Shown here: piece after piece, positions 1 through 6,646 of the stretch | How the letters are laid out: the number at the start of each line of letters is the position of its first letter | Position numbering within the stretch: position 1 is the stretch's first letter | Origin: Terriglobia bacterium | Lineage (GTDB): Bacteria > Acidobacteriota > Terriglobia > UBA7540 | Direction: 5' to 3' | Length of the DNA stretch: 9,121 bases | Assembly: GCA_030036915.1 (NCBI GenBank) | Contig: JASHSC010000099.1 | Coordinates: 1-9,121 of the forward strand | Made by a program: the position numbers and the translations under genes | Notes under the pieces: generated by a model | Databases searched by the model: none | Told to the model about the DNA's origin: nothing | Seen by the model: the letters and a program-made list of their open reading frames with translations, nothing else

Positions 1-706
1 GCGCATAAACGCCGGCATAGATGGGGAATCGGCCGGCGACAACATAGCGGCTGTCTTCCAGCAGGGAGCGAAACGCATTGTTTTTTTCCAGGTTCACCCA
101 CCAGAACCAGACTCCATCCACGCAGCCGGTCAGGCGGTCCGCCACGCTCCGGTCCAGATCGTAGACGGTGGGAACAAAAAGCAGGTTGGGATTGATCTCC
201 TGCTTGGCCTGGTAAATGCTGCAAACATACGATCGCGTGAAGGTCTTGACGCTGATCCCGCTCATCAGGTCATCAATGTTGACGCCGCGCAGGGCGGGAT
301 ATTTCCGGGAAAGGCGCGCCAGGTCTTTCATCCAGGCGACATAATCGGTTTTGTAAGGCAGCGAAGTGCCCCCTTCGCTGGGCGGGATCAGGACCGGCCA
401 AACGGAAATCCCCGCGGGTTGCGCTGCTTCCAGAAGGCGCTTGAGATCATCGTAGGAGTTGGGTGGACCGTTCTCAACAACCTGAGCGATGCAATTGAAA
501 TGATTTTTCTGAAGGATGCTGATGGTGGCAGGAACATCCAGGGAATGATCGGCGGCGCGAAGGGGCTCCGCCCAGGCGCAGGGAGCCGTGCCCATGGCGT
601 GGTCTCGAGGCGGGGGCGAGTCCCCGGCGCGCACGCTTGGTCCTAAGCACAGTCCGAGAAGCAGCACGAGAAAATAGTCGAACACACGCCGAACGGGAAA
701 ACTCAT
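1..706 (-). CDS. Secreted TIM-barrel protein, glycoside-hydrolase-like (3' end missing)
   Basis: The reading frame is open from an ATG at 706 to the left window edge (235 codons seen, no stop), so the protein is truncated by the window only. Residues 1-27 form a signal peptide: Arg6-Arg7, a hydrophobic stretch FLVLLLGLCLG, then a probable cut after SVRA. The mature part reads like the first half of a (beta/alpha)8 barrel. Alternating strands and helices include ISVWPVLIPP (about 100-109) and GVNIDDLMSG (141-150); the paired Asp145-Asp146 at a strand end is a plausible catalytic or substrate-binding position, as in many glycosidases. GAGG-type ribosome binding is supported by GAGG seven bases before the ATG (complement of 714-717). 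It lies 67 bp downstream of the TonB-dependent receptor on the same strand and probably shares its transcript. I cannot name a CAZy family. The gene is well supported; the hydrolase role is inference from fold-like pattern, export and neighbours. Confidence 0.8.
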   Translation of the reverse strand, partial: MSFPVRRVFDYFLVLLLGLCLGPSVRAGDSPPPRDHAMGTAPCAWAEPLRAADHSLDVPATISILQKNHFNCIAQVVENGPPNSYDDLKRLLEAAQPAGISVWPVLIPPSEGGTSLPYKTDYVAWMKDLARLSRKYPALRGVNIDDLMSGISVKTFTRSYVCSIYQAKQEINPNLLFVPTVYDLDRSVADRLTGCVDGVWFWWVNLEKNNAFRSLLEDSRYVVAGRFPIYAGVYA

Positions 707-734
707 GTCGAGGCCTCGTAAATTAGTCGGGTTT

Positions 735-764
735 GGGCGCGGACTTGCTTTCGACGCCGCGCCC
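735..764 (-). other. GC-rich intercistronic hairpin between receptor and TIM-barrel gene
   Basis: GGGCGCGG (735-742) and CCGCGCCC (757-764) are a perfect 8-bp inverted repeat around a 14-nt loop. It starts 10 bp past the receptor stop codon and lies wholly in the 67-bp gap before the next gene. Read on the minus strand, no U-run follows the stem, so a classical intrinsic terminator is unlikely. It could be a partial terminator or a 3' stabiliser that sets unequal expression of receptor and downstream gene. Confidence 0.5.
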
Positions 765-773
765 TGTCCTGAG

Positions 774-3700
774 TTAGAAAATCAGCTTCAGCGCCAGTTG
801 GATGATTCGCGGGTTGAAGAGATACCCGTTGTTCTCCCCCAGCTTGGGCGTAATGATGGACCCAAACCCCGTCGAGGCGGCGTCGTTAATGGGGAAAAGC
901 GGGAAATACGTCTCGCTCGAGGGCAGGTTGAAGAATTCCGCCCGGAACTGTGTCGCGAGCCGATCATTGATCTTGGTATCTTTGAAAACAGAGAAGTCCA
1001 GGGCGGTCTGATGCGTGGCATTCAGAATATTTCTTCCCGCCGTCCCCTGCGTGCCCAGAGTCGGTGTACCGAAAGCGGCGGGATTGAACCACTGATAATC
1101 GCTGCGCGTGATCCCTGCAAGCGGAGCGCTGAGCAGGTTTTCGTGCTCAGTGTTATAGGCGTTTCCGATCTGCGCCTGGTCACCGCAGTAGCAGCCGATG
1201 TCAAAGGGCGGGCCATCGGAAAGGGTCATGATCCCGTTCACCTGCCATCCTCCCACCAGGCCGTTGACGACTCCACCCTGATTGAGGAATCGCCTGCCGC
1301 GACCTAAGGGCAAATCATACAATGAGCTCCACACCATCCTCACCCTCTGATCGTAATTGGCGGAGCCCCACAGCAACTTCAAGTTATGCGCATCGGGAGC
1401 GATGGAAGAAATAGTGCCGCTTTGCGCCTGGATTTCCGAGAACTGATCGATGGCGTGACTGTAAGTGAACGATACCAGGGTTTGGAGTCCGTGAGAGAAG
1501 TGTTTGTCGAGCTTGAAGGTCAAACCGTTGTACTTCGACATGAGAATGTTGCCGTTGGCAAACATCGTGTCGCCGAAATTCCCGTAAGGCACGCGACCTT
1601 CAATGGGGAAGCACGTCGTATTCAGCGTGCCGGCGGGACATTGGGAAGGATAGGTATCACTATTGTTCGGGTTGCCCGTGGTCGGGGGCGGAGTCGCCTG
1701 ATTAAAGATCCACTGAATCGGCTCGCGCAGCCCGTGCGAACCCTGATAACCCAATTCCATCATGAGGGTTGGCGCGAGTTGATATTGAACGTTCAACCCC
1801 CACTGTTGGAGATAAGGATTCCGGGCGTTGGGCATCTGCGAAGAAGAAGCGGGGCAATAATTCTCCACCTCCGTCACCACGCCCTGCGCATTGATCACGG
1901 ACGAGGACGGCGCCTGGCAATAAGGAGCCGGGAAGGTGCGGTCGGCAATCGAGTACGGCGCCGGGAACATGTTGCGGATGTCAATAGGTGGCGTGCTTTC
2001 AAGGCCCGTGGGAGTCGTCAAAGTGGGCTCAAGAAGCGGGACGTCTTTATACGTCGACCCTTCCAGGTAATAGTTATCCTGCACATCGTAAAAAATCCCG
2101 TAACCGGTCCTGATCACCAGGCGGTCGTTGTTGGCCAAGGGACGGAAAGCCAGTCCAATGCGCGGAGCATAGTCGCGCAGGTCCGTATGGATCAAATTAG
2201 GCTGGGCGCAGCAGCCGAATAGAACAGAATTGTTTCCCAACTGGGTGTAGCTCTGGTTGGCATACAAAAGCTGCCCGCCCGGATAGTTGAAATTGAAGAG
2301 CCGGCCGCCATCGGAGGTGTCATGAAAGGGTTCCTGAATTTCATAGCGCAGGCCGAGGTTCGCGGTCAGCCGCGGCGTAACGCGGTAGTTGTCCTGAAAA
2401 TAGATCATCCAGTCGGTGCTGCGATCATTAAAGATGCTGGAGTCGAAGGCGGAAAATGAGGGGACGGCGCCAGCATACCCAAGCAGAAAATCGGCCAGCC
2501 CGTCGCCCGTGCCCGCAGCCCCTGCGACCTGGCTGAGCAGCGGATTTTCCGCCGTATATTTGCCCGTGAAACTCATGCTGCCCTGTCCATGGCTCCCCGT
2601 GTCGTTGAAATCCTGGTTGCGCCGGATGTCCGCACCCATCTTCATGCTGTGGCGGCCGTGCGTCCATGTAAAGACGTCGTTCCACTGGAAAATGTTGTTG
2701 AGCTCGTCGATGGGCGCCGTCCCGCTGTAGCCGATGCTGGTGTAATTCGTGGAGAGGGCGATGGCCGGTAACGCGAAGAAAGCCGAATTGGGATTCAGGT
2801 TGGTCAGGCCCACCTGCGCCCAATAATTGGTAGAGCCAAACGCCGTCTGATAGTCGGCAAGTAAATTGAACCGGTTGTACCCGAAGCGCGCCTCGTTCAG
2901 CATGTTGGGGCTGAAAATATGCGACCACTGCAAGCTGCCAAGCGCCCCGCTTTGCGCGGTGTTGGTTCCGGAAAGCGGCATCAGCGCGGGATTCAGCAGC
3001 GTCTCCTTCTGATAGAGCCACTGCGCGTAAATCCGGTTGGAATTCCCAATGTTCTCGTCGATGCGAGTCATGTATTGATTCATATTGTTCGCCGCCGTGA
3101 CTGAACCTTGATAGTTGTTGCACGGCAGTGTGCAGGTGATGTTCGGAGCGGGATAATACTTGGCGATGGCTCCGCTGGCAGCGGCGATCATCCCGCTGGG
3201 AATCTGGTTGTTGGTGAATGCTGTGCGCAGCACCGGAGTGTTCGTGGGCGAGGCGGGCGCCGAGGCGTTGTAGGCGGGATTGGTGACACCCGAAAGCGGG
3301 TTGTAGATCGGCTGGGGCCAGTCGGAAAAATTGCCTTGCAGTTCCTGAGGGGTCGGAACCTGCGCCAGGCTATTCGTCGTGCTCACCCGCCGCCCGCCCT
3401 GATAGTCGCCGAAGAAAAAAGTATGGTTCTTACCGTTATAAAGGTGGGGAATTTCCACCGGCCCGCCCACCGTGAACCCAAACTGATTCTGCTTCAGCGG
3501 GGTCTTGGTGTGGTAGAACGGCTGCATGGGCTGGAGCGCGTCGTTGCGCAGGAATTCCCAAATCGAGCCGTGCAATTGGTTAGTGCCGGATTTTAGCGCC
3601 ACGGTGACCTGCGCGGAACCCAGTCCAAACTCCGAGGAGTACAATCCGTTTTGCAGCGTGAATTCCTGAATCGCGTCGGGCGGCGGAATGGTGGAGGCGC

Positions 3701-4346
3701 GCTGGAATTCCGGATCGTTGACGCTCACCCCGTCGATCATGTAGCTCACCGAAGCCGGGCGCGCGCCGTTCACACTCACGCTGTGCCAGTTGTCGTCGTA
3801 TCCGTGCAGGTCAACGGTATTGGCGGTCACGATTCCGCCTTCGAGCTCGCCCACGCCGGCATTCAGACGGATCAAGTCGGTAAAGTCGCGGCCGTTCAGC
3901 GGCAACTCATCCACTTGGCGAGTGGTCACCACGTTACCCAGGGTTGCCGTGTCGGTTTGCAGCATGGGTGCGGCGGCGGTTACCTGAATAGATTGGGTTG
4001 TCTGCCCCAGTTGCATCACCATATCCACGCGCAGGGTCTGGTCAACTTCCAGCGTCACCGAGGCGACCACAGCCTTCTTGAACCCTTGCTTCTCCGCTGC
4101 CACCCGGTAAGGCCCGGGCAACAAGGAGGGAATGTAGAAGTCGCCGGATGGTCCCGTCGTGTAAGTCGAGGATACATTGGTTCCCAGATCGGTCACGGTC
4201 ACCTGAGCCGCGGGGACGGCCGCCCCCGAGGGGTCGGAAACGTGGCCCACAATCGTTCCGTGTGAGGTTTGCGCAAATCCCGCCCCCGCAAAGAGGAGAG
4301 GGAATAGAGACGCGGCAAGCATGGCCCTGACGTAGTTCCGCACCAT
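774..4346 (-). CDS. Oar-like TonB-dependent outer-membrane receptor with carboxypeptidase-regulatory-like domain
   Basis: This is an outer-membrane importer that would use TonB/ExbBD energy to bring a bulky ligand into the periplasm, here probably an oligosaccharide given its neighbours. It has 1190 residues. Residues 1-25 are a signal peptide (MVRNYVRAML..., cut after AGFA). Residues ~28-115 are a carboxypeptidase regulatory-like beta-sandwich (GTIVGHVSDPSGAAVPAAQV, GPSGDFYIPSLLPGPYRV). A plug domain follows (~120-250) with the ELPLNGRDF motif at 147-155. The rest is a long beta-strand-rich barrel ending QLALKLIF, with the C-terminal Phe used for outer-membrane insertion. No clear TonB box is seen. 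The start at 4346 is chosen over an in-frame TTG at 4373 because AAGGAGGG precedes it by 7 nt and the signal peptide begins properly there. Transcription is likely from the TTGACT/TATAAA promoter at 4451-4479. Length and architecture fit the Acidobacteriota Oar-like family. The substrate cannot be read from sequence. Confidence 0.95.
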   Translation of the reverse strand: MVRNYVRAMLAASLFPLLFAGAGFAQTSHGTIVGHVSDPSGAAVPAAQVTVTDLGTNVSSTYTTGPSGDFYIPSLLPGPYRVAAEKQGFKKAVVASVTLEVDQTLRVDMVMQLGQTTQSIQVTAAAPMLQTDTATLGNVVTTRQVDELPLNGRDFTDLIRLNAGVGELEGGIVTANTVDLHGYDDNWHSVSVNGARPASVSYMIDGVSVNDPEFQRASTIPPPDAIQEFTLQNGLYSSEFGLGSAQVTVALKSGTNQLHGSIWEFLRNDALQPMQPFYHTKTPLKQNQFGFTVGGPVEIPHLYNGKNHTFFFGDYQGGRRVSTTNSLAQVPTPQELQGNFSDWPQPIYNPLSGVTNPAYNASAPASPTNTPVLRTAFTNNQIPSGMIAAASGAIAKYYPAPNITCTLPCNNYQGSVTAANNMNQYMTRIDENIGNSNRIYAQWLYQKETLLNPALMPLSGTNTAQSGALGSLQWSHIFSPNMLNEARFGYNRFNLLADYQTAFGSTNYWAQVGLTNLNPNSAFFALPAIALSTNYTSIGYSGTAPIDELNNIFQWNDVFTWTHGRHSMKMGADIRRNQDFNDTGSHGQGSMSFTGKYTAENPLLSQVAGAAGTGDGLADFLLGYAGAVPSFSAFDSSIFNDRSTDWMIYFQDNYRVTPRLTANLGLRYEIQEPFHDTSDGGRLFNFNYPGGQLLYANQSYTQLGNNSVLFGCCAQPNLIHTDLRDYAPRIGLAFRPLANNDRLVIRTGYGIFYDVQDNYYLEGSTYKDVPLLEPTLTTPTGLESTPPIDIRNMFPAPYSIADRTFPAPYCQAPSSSVINAQGVVTEVENYCPASSSQMPNARNPYLQQWGLNVQYQLAPTLMMELGYQGSHGLREPIQWIFNQATPPPTTGNPNNSDTYPSQCPAGTLNTTCFPIEGRVPYGNFGDTMFANGNILMSKYNGLTFKLDKHFSHGLQTLVSFTYSHAIDQFSEIQAQSGTISSIAPDAHNLKLLWGSANYDQRVRMVWSSLYDLPLGRGRRFLNQGGVVNGLVGGWQVNGIMTLSDGPPFDIGCYCGDQAQIGNAYNTEHENLLSAPLAGITRSDYQWFNPAAFGTPTLGTQGTAGRNILNATHQTALDFSVFKDTKINDRLATQFRAEFFNLPSSETYFPLFPINDAASTGFGSIITPKLGENNGYLFNPRIIQLALKLIF

Positions 4347-4353
4347 CGAGATG

Positions 4354-4361
4354 CCCTCCTT
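4354..4361 (-). promoter_or_regulatory. Shine-Dalgarno site of the receptor gene
   Basis: On the minus strand this reads AAGGAGGG, ending 7 nt before the ATG at 4346. It is close to the anti-SD complement and decides the start. The upstream in-frame TTG at 4373 has no such site and would add nine residues ahead of the signal peptide. Confidence 0.85.
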
Positions 4362-4411
4362 AAATCGTTGCAATGTCTGAAGCCCCCGATTCCAATTACC
4401 CGAGGTTTTGC

Positions 4412-4432
4412 TCGTTCTATTGTACAGAACGA
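4412..4432. promoter_or_regulatory. Operator-like inverted repeat O1 (probable IclR-family binding site)
   Basis: TCGTTCT and AGAACGA form perfect 7-bp arms around a 7-nt centre. The 17-bp core at 4414-4430 is GTTCTATTGTACAGAAC. It closely matches the second site at 4523-4539 (ATTCTACTTGGTAGAAC): 11 of 17 positions are identical, including TTCTA on the left and AGAAC on the right. It begins about 15 nt downstream of the predicted receptor transcription start (~4444), where a bound protein would block initiation or early elongation. The adjacent iclR gene is the obvious candidate ligand. Binding is inferred. The transcript could also fold this element into a 7-bp hairpin in the receptor's 5' leader. 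Confidence 0.65.
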
Positions 4433-4450
4433 CCTAAACACGATGTGGAG

Positions 4451-4479
4451 TTTATATAGAAGTCGGAGTGTAAAGTCAA
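4451..4479 (-). promoter_or_regulatory. Sigma70-like promoter for the receptor gene
   Basis: Reading the minus strand, TTGACT (4479-4474) is a 5/6 match to the -35 consensus and TATAAA (4456-4451) a 5/6 match to -10, with an ideal 17-bp spacer. The predicted start is near 4444, giving a leader of about 98 nt before the ATG at 4346. Operator O1 lies within that leader. This is the strongest promoter in the window. Confidence 0.7.
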
Positions 4480-4480
4480 C

Positions 4481-4505
4481 AGCATTCATGCACATTATAA
4501 ATGCT
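4481..4505. repeat. Small inverted repeat between the divergent promoters
   Basis: AGCATT (4481-4486) and AATGCT (4500-4505) are perfect 6-bp arms around 13 bp of AT-rich sequence. It sits just upstream of the receptor -35 and midway between the two operator-like sites. It could bind a second regulator, but arms this short arise by chance in AT-rich DNA, so this is only a candidate. Confidence 0.2.
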
Positions 4506-4522
4506 TATCGCCGGAATAAATA

Positions 4523-4545
4523 ATTCTACTTGGTAGAACTACCAA
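4523..4545. promoter_or_regulatory. Operator-like composite inverted repeat O2 (probable IclR-family binding site)
   Basis: Two palindromes overlap here. TTCTAC-TTG-GTAGAA (4524-4538) lies within the 17-bp core ATTCTACTTGGTAGAAC, the counterpart of O1. TTGGTAG-AA-CTACCAA (4530-4545) shares its central GTAG half-site. The element ends 10 bp before the -35 of the proximal iclR promoter, a position suiting autoregulation or activation of iclR. Its centre lies 109 bp from that of O1, so a tetrameric IclR protein could bridge the two. Binding by the adjacent regulator is inference from position and repetition. Confidence 0.6.
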
Positions 4546-4555
4546 TCATTTCCTC

Positions 4556-4584
4556 TATACAATCCCCGCACCCGCTGCTATACT
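4556..4584 (+). promoter_or_regulatory. Candidate promoter for the iclR operon
   Basis: TATACA (4556-4561, 4/6 match to -35) and TATACT (4579-4584, 5/6 match to -10) are 17 bp apart. The start would fall near 4591, only about six bases before the ATG at 4597, implying a nearly leaderless transcript; this fits the absence of a Shine-Dalgarno sequence there. An alternative is a distal TATAAA at 4496-4501 with a poor -35 (AAGTCA, 4473-4478). Its start near 4508 would place O2 just downstream, mirroring O1 at the receptor promoter. Confidence 0.45.
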
Positions 4585-4596
4585 GCTTTGTGGTTT

Positions 4597-5391
4597 ATGC
4601 CCGCCAACAACCACATTTCTGTGCTGGAAAAAACCTTTCGCGTCCTGGAGGCATTTCAGGGTGATCGCGAAGTGGCCCTGGGAGACTTGACCGTTCGTAC
4701 GCATTTGGTGAAGAGTAACGTCTTTCGCATCCTCTTCACTCTGGAAAAGCTCGGGTACGTTGAAAAGATCCGTGGGGGGCGCTATTCCCTCACCTCGCGG
4801 CTCAGCCGCCTTGCGGGCGATTACCCGCCCAGGTCCAACCTCAGCAGCCTGGCCGCTCCCTTCATGGCGGATTTGCTCCGCCAGTTTCAGGAGACCATCA
4901 ACCTTGGGGTTTTGGATGGCGGTGAGGTGCTTTATATTCACGTCCTGGAATGCTCACATGCCTTTCGTCTGGCCGCGCATGCGGGCATGCGCAGCCCGCT
5001 TCATTCCACGGCCCTGGGGAAATGTTTGCTCAGTCGCCTGCCCCGGCCGGAGATTGAGGCTTTGCTGAAGGCCAATCCCCCGCGAAAATTGACGACGCGC
5101 ACGATCACCGAGATTTCGGCTCTGTGCAACGAAGCGGCAAGAGTCCGGTCGCGCGGATACGCCGTGGATGGCGGCGAGGATTCGCAGGGCGCCCGCTGCA
5201 TCGGCGCGCCCATTTTGGATCCGCAAGGCCATGTTTGCGCCGCCATCAGCATTTCGGGCCCGGCCATGCGCGTAAAACCCTCCCGCGACAAGGAAATTGC
5301 CGGCGCGCTGATGGAGACGTGCCGTGAAATTTCCACGCTTCTTGGCTATACCGGCCGTTTGACGGATAAAGTCCTTTCGGGAGGCCGTTAA
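4597..5391 (+). CDS. IclR-family transcriptional regulator
   Basis: The 264-residue protein has the usual IclR length and two-domain plan. Residues ~8-66 are the winged helix-turn-helix. SVLEKTFRVLEAF leads in, the recognition region is THLVKSNVFRILFTLEKLGYV, and the wing is KIRGGRYSLT. Residues ~80-255 are the small-molecule effector domain, with HSTALGKCLLSRLP (136-149) and GYAVDGGEDSQGARCIGAPI (188-205) at the expected ligand-pocket positions. These proteins often sense sugar acids or aromatic acids and bind DNA as dimers or dimer-of-dimers. The ATG at 4597 is preferred over a TTG at 4588, although neither has a good ribosome site. It is first in an operon with the aminotransferase (1-nt gap) and polysaccharide lyase. 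Two matching inverted repeats in the upstream region are its likely operators, so it probably controls itself and the divergent receptor. The ligand is unknown; a uronate-derived ketoacid or released sugar is a guess from context. Confidence 0.93.
   Translation: MPANNHISVLEKTFRVLEAFQGDREVALGDLTVRTHLVKSNVFRILFTLEKLGYVEKIRGGRYSLTSRLSRLAGDYPPRSNLSSLAAPFMADLLRQFQETINLGVLDGGEVLYIHVLECSHAFRLAAHAGMRSPLHSTALGKCLLSRLPRPEIEALLKANPPRKLTTRTITEISALCNEAARVRSRGYAVDGGEDSQGARCIGAPILDPQGHVCAAISISGPAMRVKPSRDKEIAGALMETCREISTLLGYTGRLTDKVLSGGR
5379..5384 (+). promoter_or_regulatory. Shine-Dalgarno site of the aminotransferase gene
   Basis: GGGAGG lies inside the last codons of iclR, 8 nt before the ATG at 5393. 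The iclR stop (5389-5391) and this ATG are separated by one base, so ribosomes finishing iclR could reinitiate directly. Confidence 0.7.
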
Positions 5392-5392
5392 T

Positions 5393-6646
5393 ATGGATTT
5401 GGCGTTACTGGGTGGCCGGCCGGTTCGAGAGAGACCATTCCCCTCATGGCCGGACTTTGGAAAGGATGAGGAAGAGTTGATCGAGGAAGTCCTGCGCAGC
5501 CGAACCTGGGGCGGTTACAGCCCGGAAGTGGAGCGATTTGAAAAGTCTTTTGCCCGTCTTCACGGCGCGCGCCACGCCATCACTTGTTGCAACGGCACTG
5601 TGGCCTTGGAAGTTGCCCTGCGGGCGCTGGATCTGGAATGTGGCGACGAGGTAATCGTCCCTCCCATCACCTTTGTGGCCACGGCCACGGCCGTGGTGAT
5701 TTGCCATGGCGTTCCGGTGTTTGCCGACATCGACCCGAAAACTCTGAACCTTTCCCCCGAGGCTGTGGAAGCCGCCATCACGCCCCGCACGCGCGCCATC
5801 ATTGCCGTGCACTTCGGCGGTCACCCTGCCGATGTAGATGCCCTCCGCGCCATCGCCCTCCGCCGGGGTCTGGCCCTCATTGAAGACGCCGCCCATGCCC
5901 ACGGAGCCACCTGGCAAGGAATTCCCGTGGGCACTTTTGGCTCCGCCGGCACCTTCAGCTTTCAGGCCTTCAAGCTGGCCACGGCGGGTGAAGGCGGCAT
6001 CGTCATAACCAATTCCTCCACCGTCGCGGAAAGAGTATGGAGCTATTGCAATTGCGGACGGCGAAAGGGCGGGGGCTGGTTTGAACACTTCATCGTGGGC
6101 TCCAACTATCGCCTCACTGGATTCCAGGCCGCCATCCTCTCCGCGCAATTGAAAAGGCTGCCGGAGCAAACCGCAATTCGCCAGCGCAACGTGGAGTACT
6201 TTCGCGAGAAACTTCGGGGCCTCGACGGGCTGGTTCTTCCCGAAAACGACCCGCGCGTGACCAATCATCCTTATTATCTGCTGACCTTGCGCTATCAGTC
6301 GGACGCATTTAGCGGTGTGGACCGCGATCTATTCCTTCGCGCCCTGCAAGCGGAAGGGATTCCGGCGCAGGCCACTTATCCCTATCCGCTTTACCGCAAT
6401 CCGCTTTTCCGCAAGGAATCACTCCCTCCCTGCGACTGCGGAAGATGGAAAAGTTATCAGGATTACGAGTCACTCTCCCTTCCGGAAAGCGAACGCGTCT
6501 GCAAGGACGGTATCTGGCTGGACCATTATATCTTTCTCGGTGATCAACACGATGTGGACGATGTGCTGACGGCCATCGAGAAGGTCCGCAAGCACGCGGG
6601 CGCGCTGCTGAGCCTTCGTGAAGCTGCTCGGGGATCCAGATCATGA
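5393..6646 (+). CDS. DegT/DnrJ/EryC1/StrS-family PLP-dependent aminotransferase
   Basis: This 417-residue fold-type I PLP enzyme belongs to the family that transaminates keto-sugars or keto-cyclitols, usually with glutamate or glutamine as amino donor, in the cytoplasm. Visible landmarks in order are: GGYSPEVERFEKSF (40-53), CNGTVALEVAL (66-76, cofactor phosphate region), GDEVIVPPITFVATATA (84-100), EDAAHAHGA (164-172) with Asp165 for the pyridine nitrogen, and FSFQAFKLATAGEGG (188-202) with Lys194 as the probable Schiff-base lysine. GSNYRLTGFQAAI (236-248) follows. All key residues are present, so it should be active. Two CxC motifs are unusual (Cys219/Cys221, Cys347/Cys349). The C-terminal active-site region reads IWLDHYIFLGDQHDVDDV rather than the common 'LPMHP' form, which may point towards the cyclitol-type branch (from memory, weak). 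The start codon is 1 nt after iclR and the stop overlaps the lyase start. Substrate and direction (synthesis or removal of an amine) are unknown. Confidence 0.93.
   Translation: MDLALLGGRPVRERPFPSWPDFGKDEEELIEEVLRSRTWGGYSPEVERFEKSFARLHGARHAITCCNGTVALEVALRALDLECGDEVIVPPITFVATATAVVICHGVPVFADIDPKTLNLSPEAVEAAITPRTRAIIAVHFGGHPADVDALRAIALRRGLALIEDAAHAHGATWQGIPVGTFGSAGTFSFQAFKLATAGEGGIVITNSSTVAERVWSYCNCGRRKGGGWFEHFIVGSNYRLTGFQAAILSAQLKRLPEQTAIRQRNVEYFREKLRGLDGLVLPENDPRVTNHPYYLLTLRYQSDAFSGVDRDLFLRALQAEGIPAQATYPYPLYRNPLFRKESLPPCDCGRWKSYQDYESLSLPESERVCKDGIWLDHYIFLGDQHDVDDVLTAIEKVRKHAGALLSLREAARGSRS

Noticed and set aside
709..718. CGAGGCCTCG perfect palindrome near the start of the TIM-barrel gene
   Set aside because: Ten bases with no spacer cannot form a useful hairpin, and it is explained by the GAGG ribosome site plus chance in GC-rich DNA.
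735..764. Intrinsic terminator for the receptor gene
   Set aside because: The stem is good but no U-run follows on the minus strand, so I list it only as a hairpin.
1386..2222. A 278-codon open frame on the plus strand, and others at 705-1307, 3108-3596 and 3651-4265
   Set aside because: All run antisense to the receptor gene, have Arg/Gly/His-rich compositions and no recognisable motifs.
4346..4444. Riboswitch in the receptor leader
   Set aside because: The ~98-nt leader shows only the 7-bp O1 stem and no conserved aptamer pattern I recognise.
4588..4596. TTG at 4588 as the iclR start
   Set aside because: It adds only three residues, has no ribosome site, and would lie upstream of the predicted transcription start; ATG at 4597 is simpler.
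5444..6268. A 274-codon open frame on the minus strand
   Set aside because: It is antisense to the aminotransferase, which has complete PLP motifs. The shadow product shows no domain or ribosome site.
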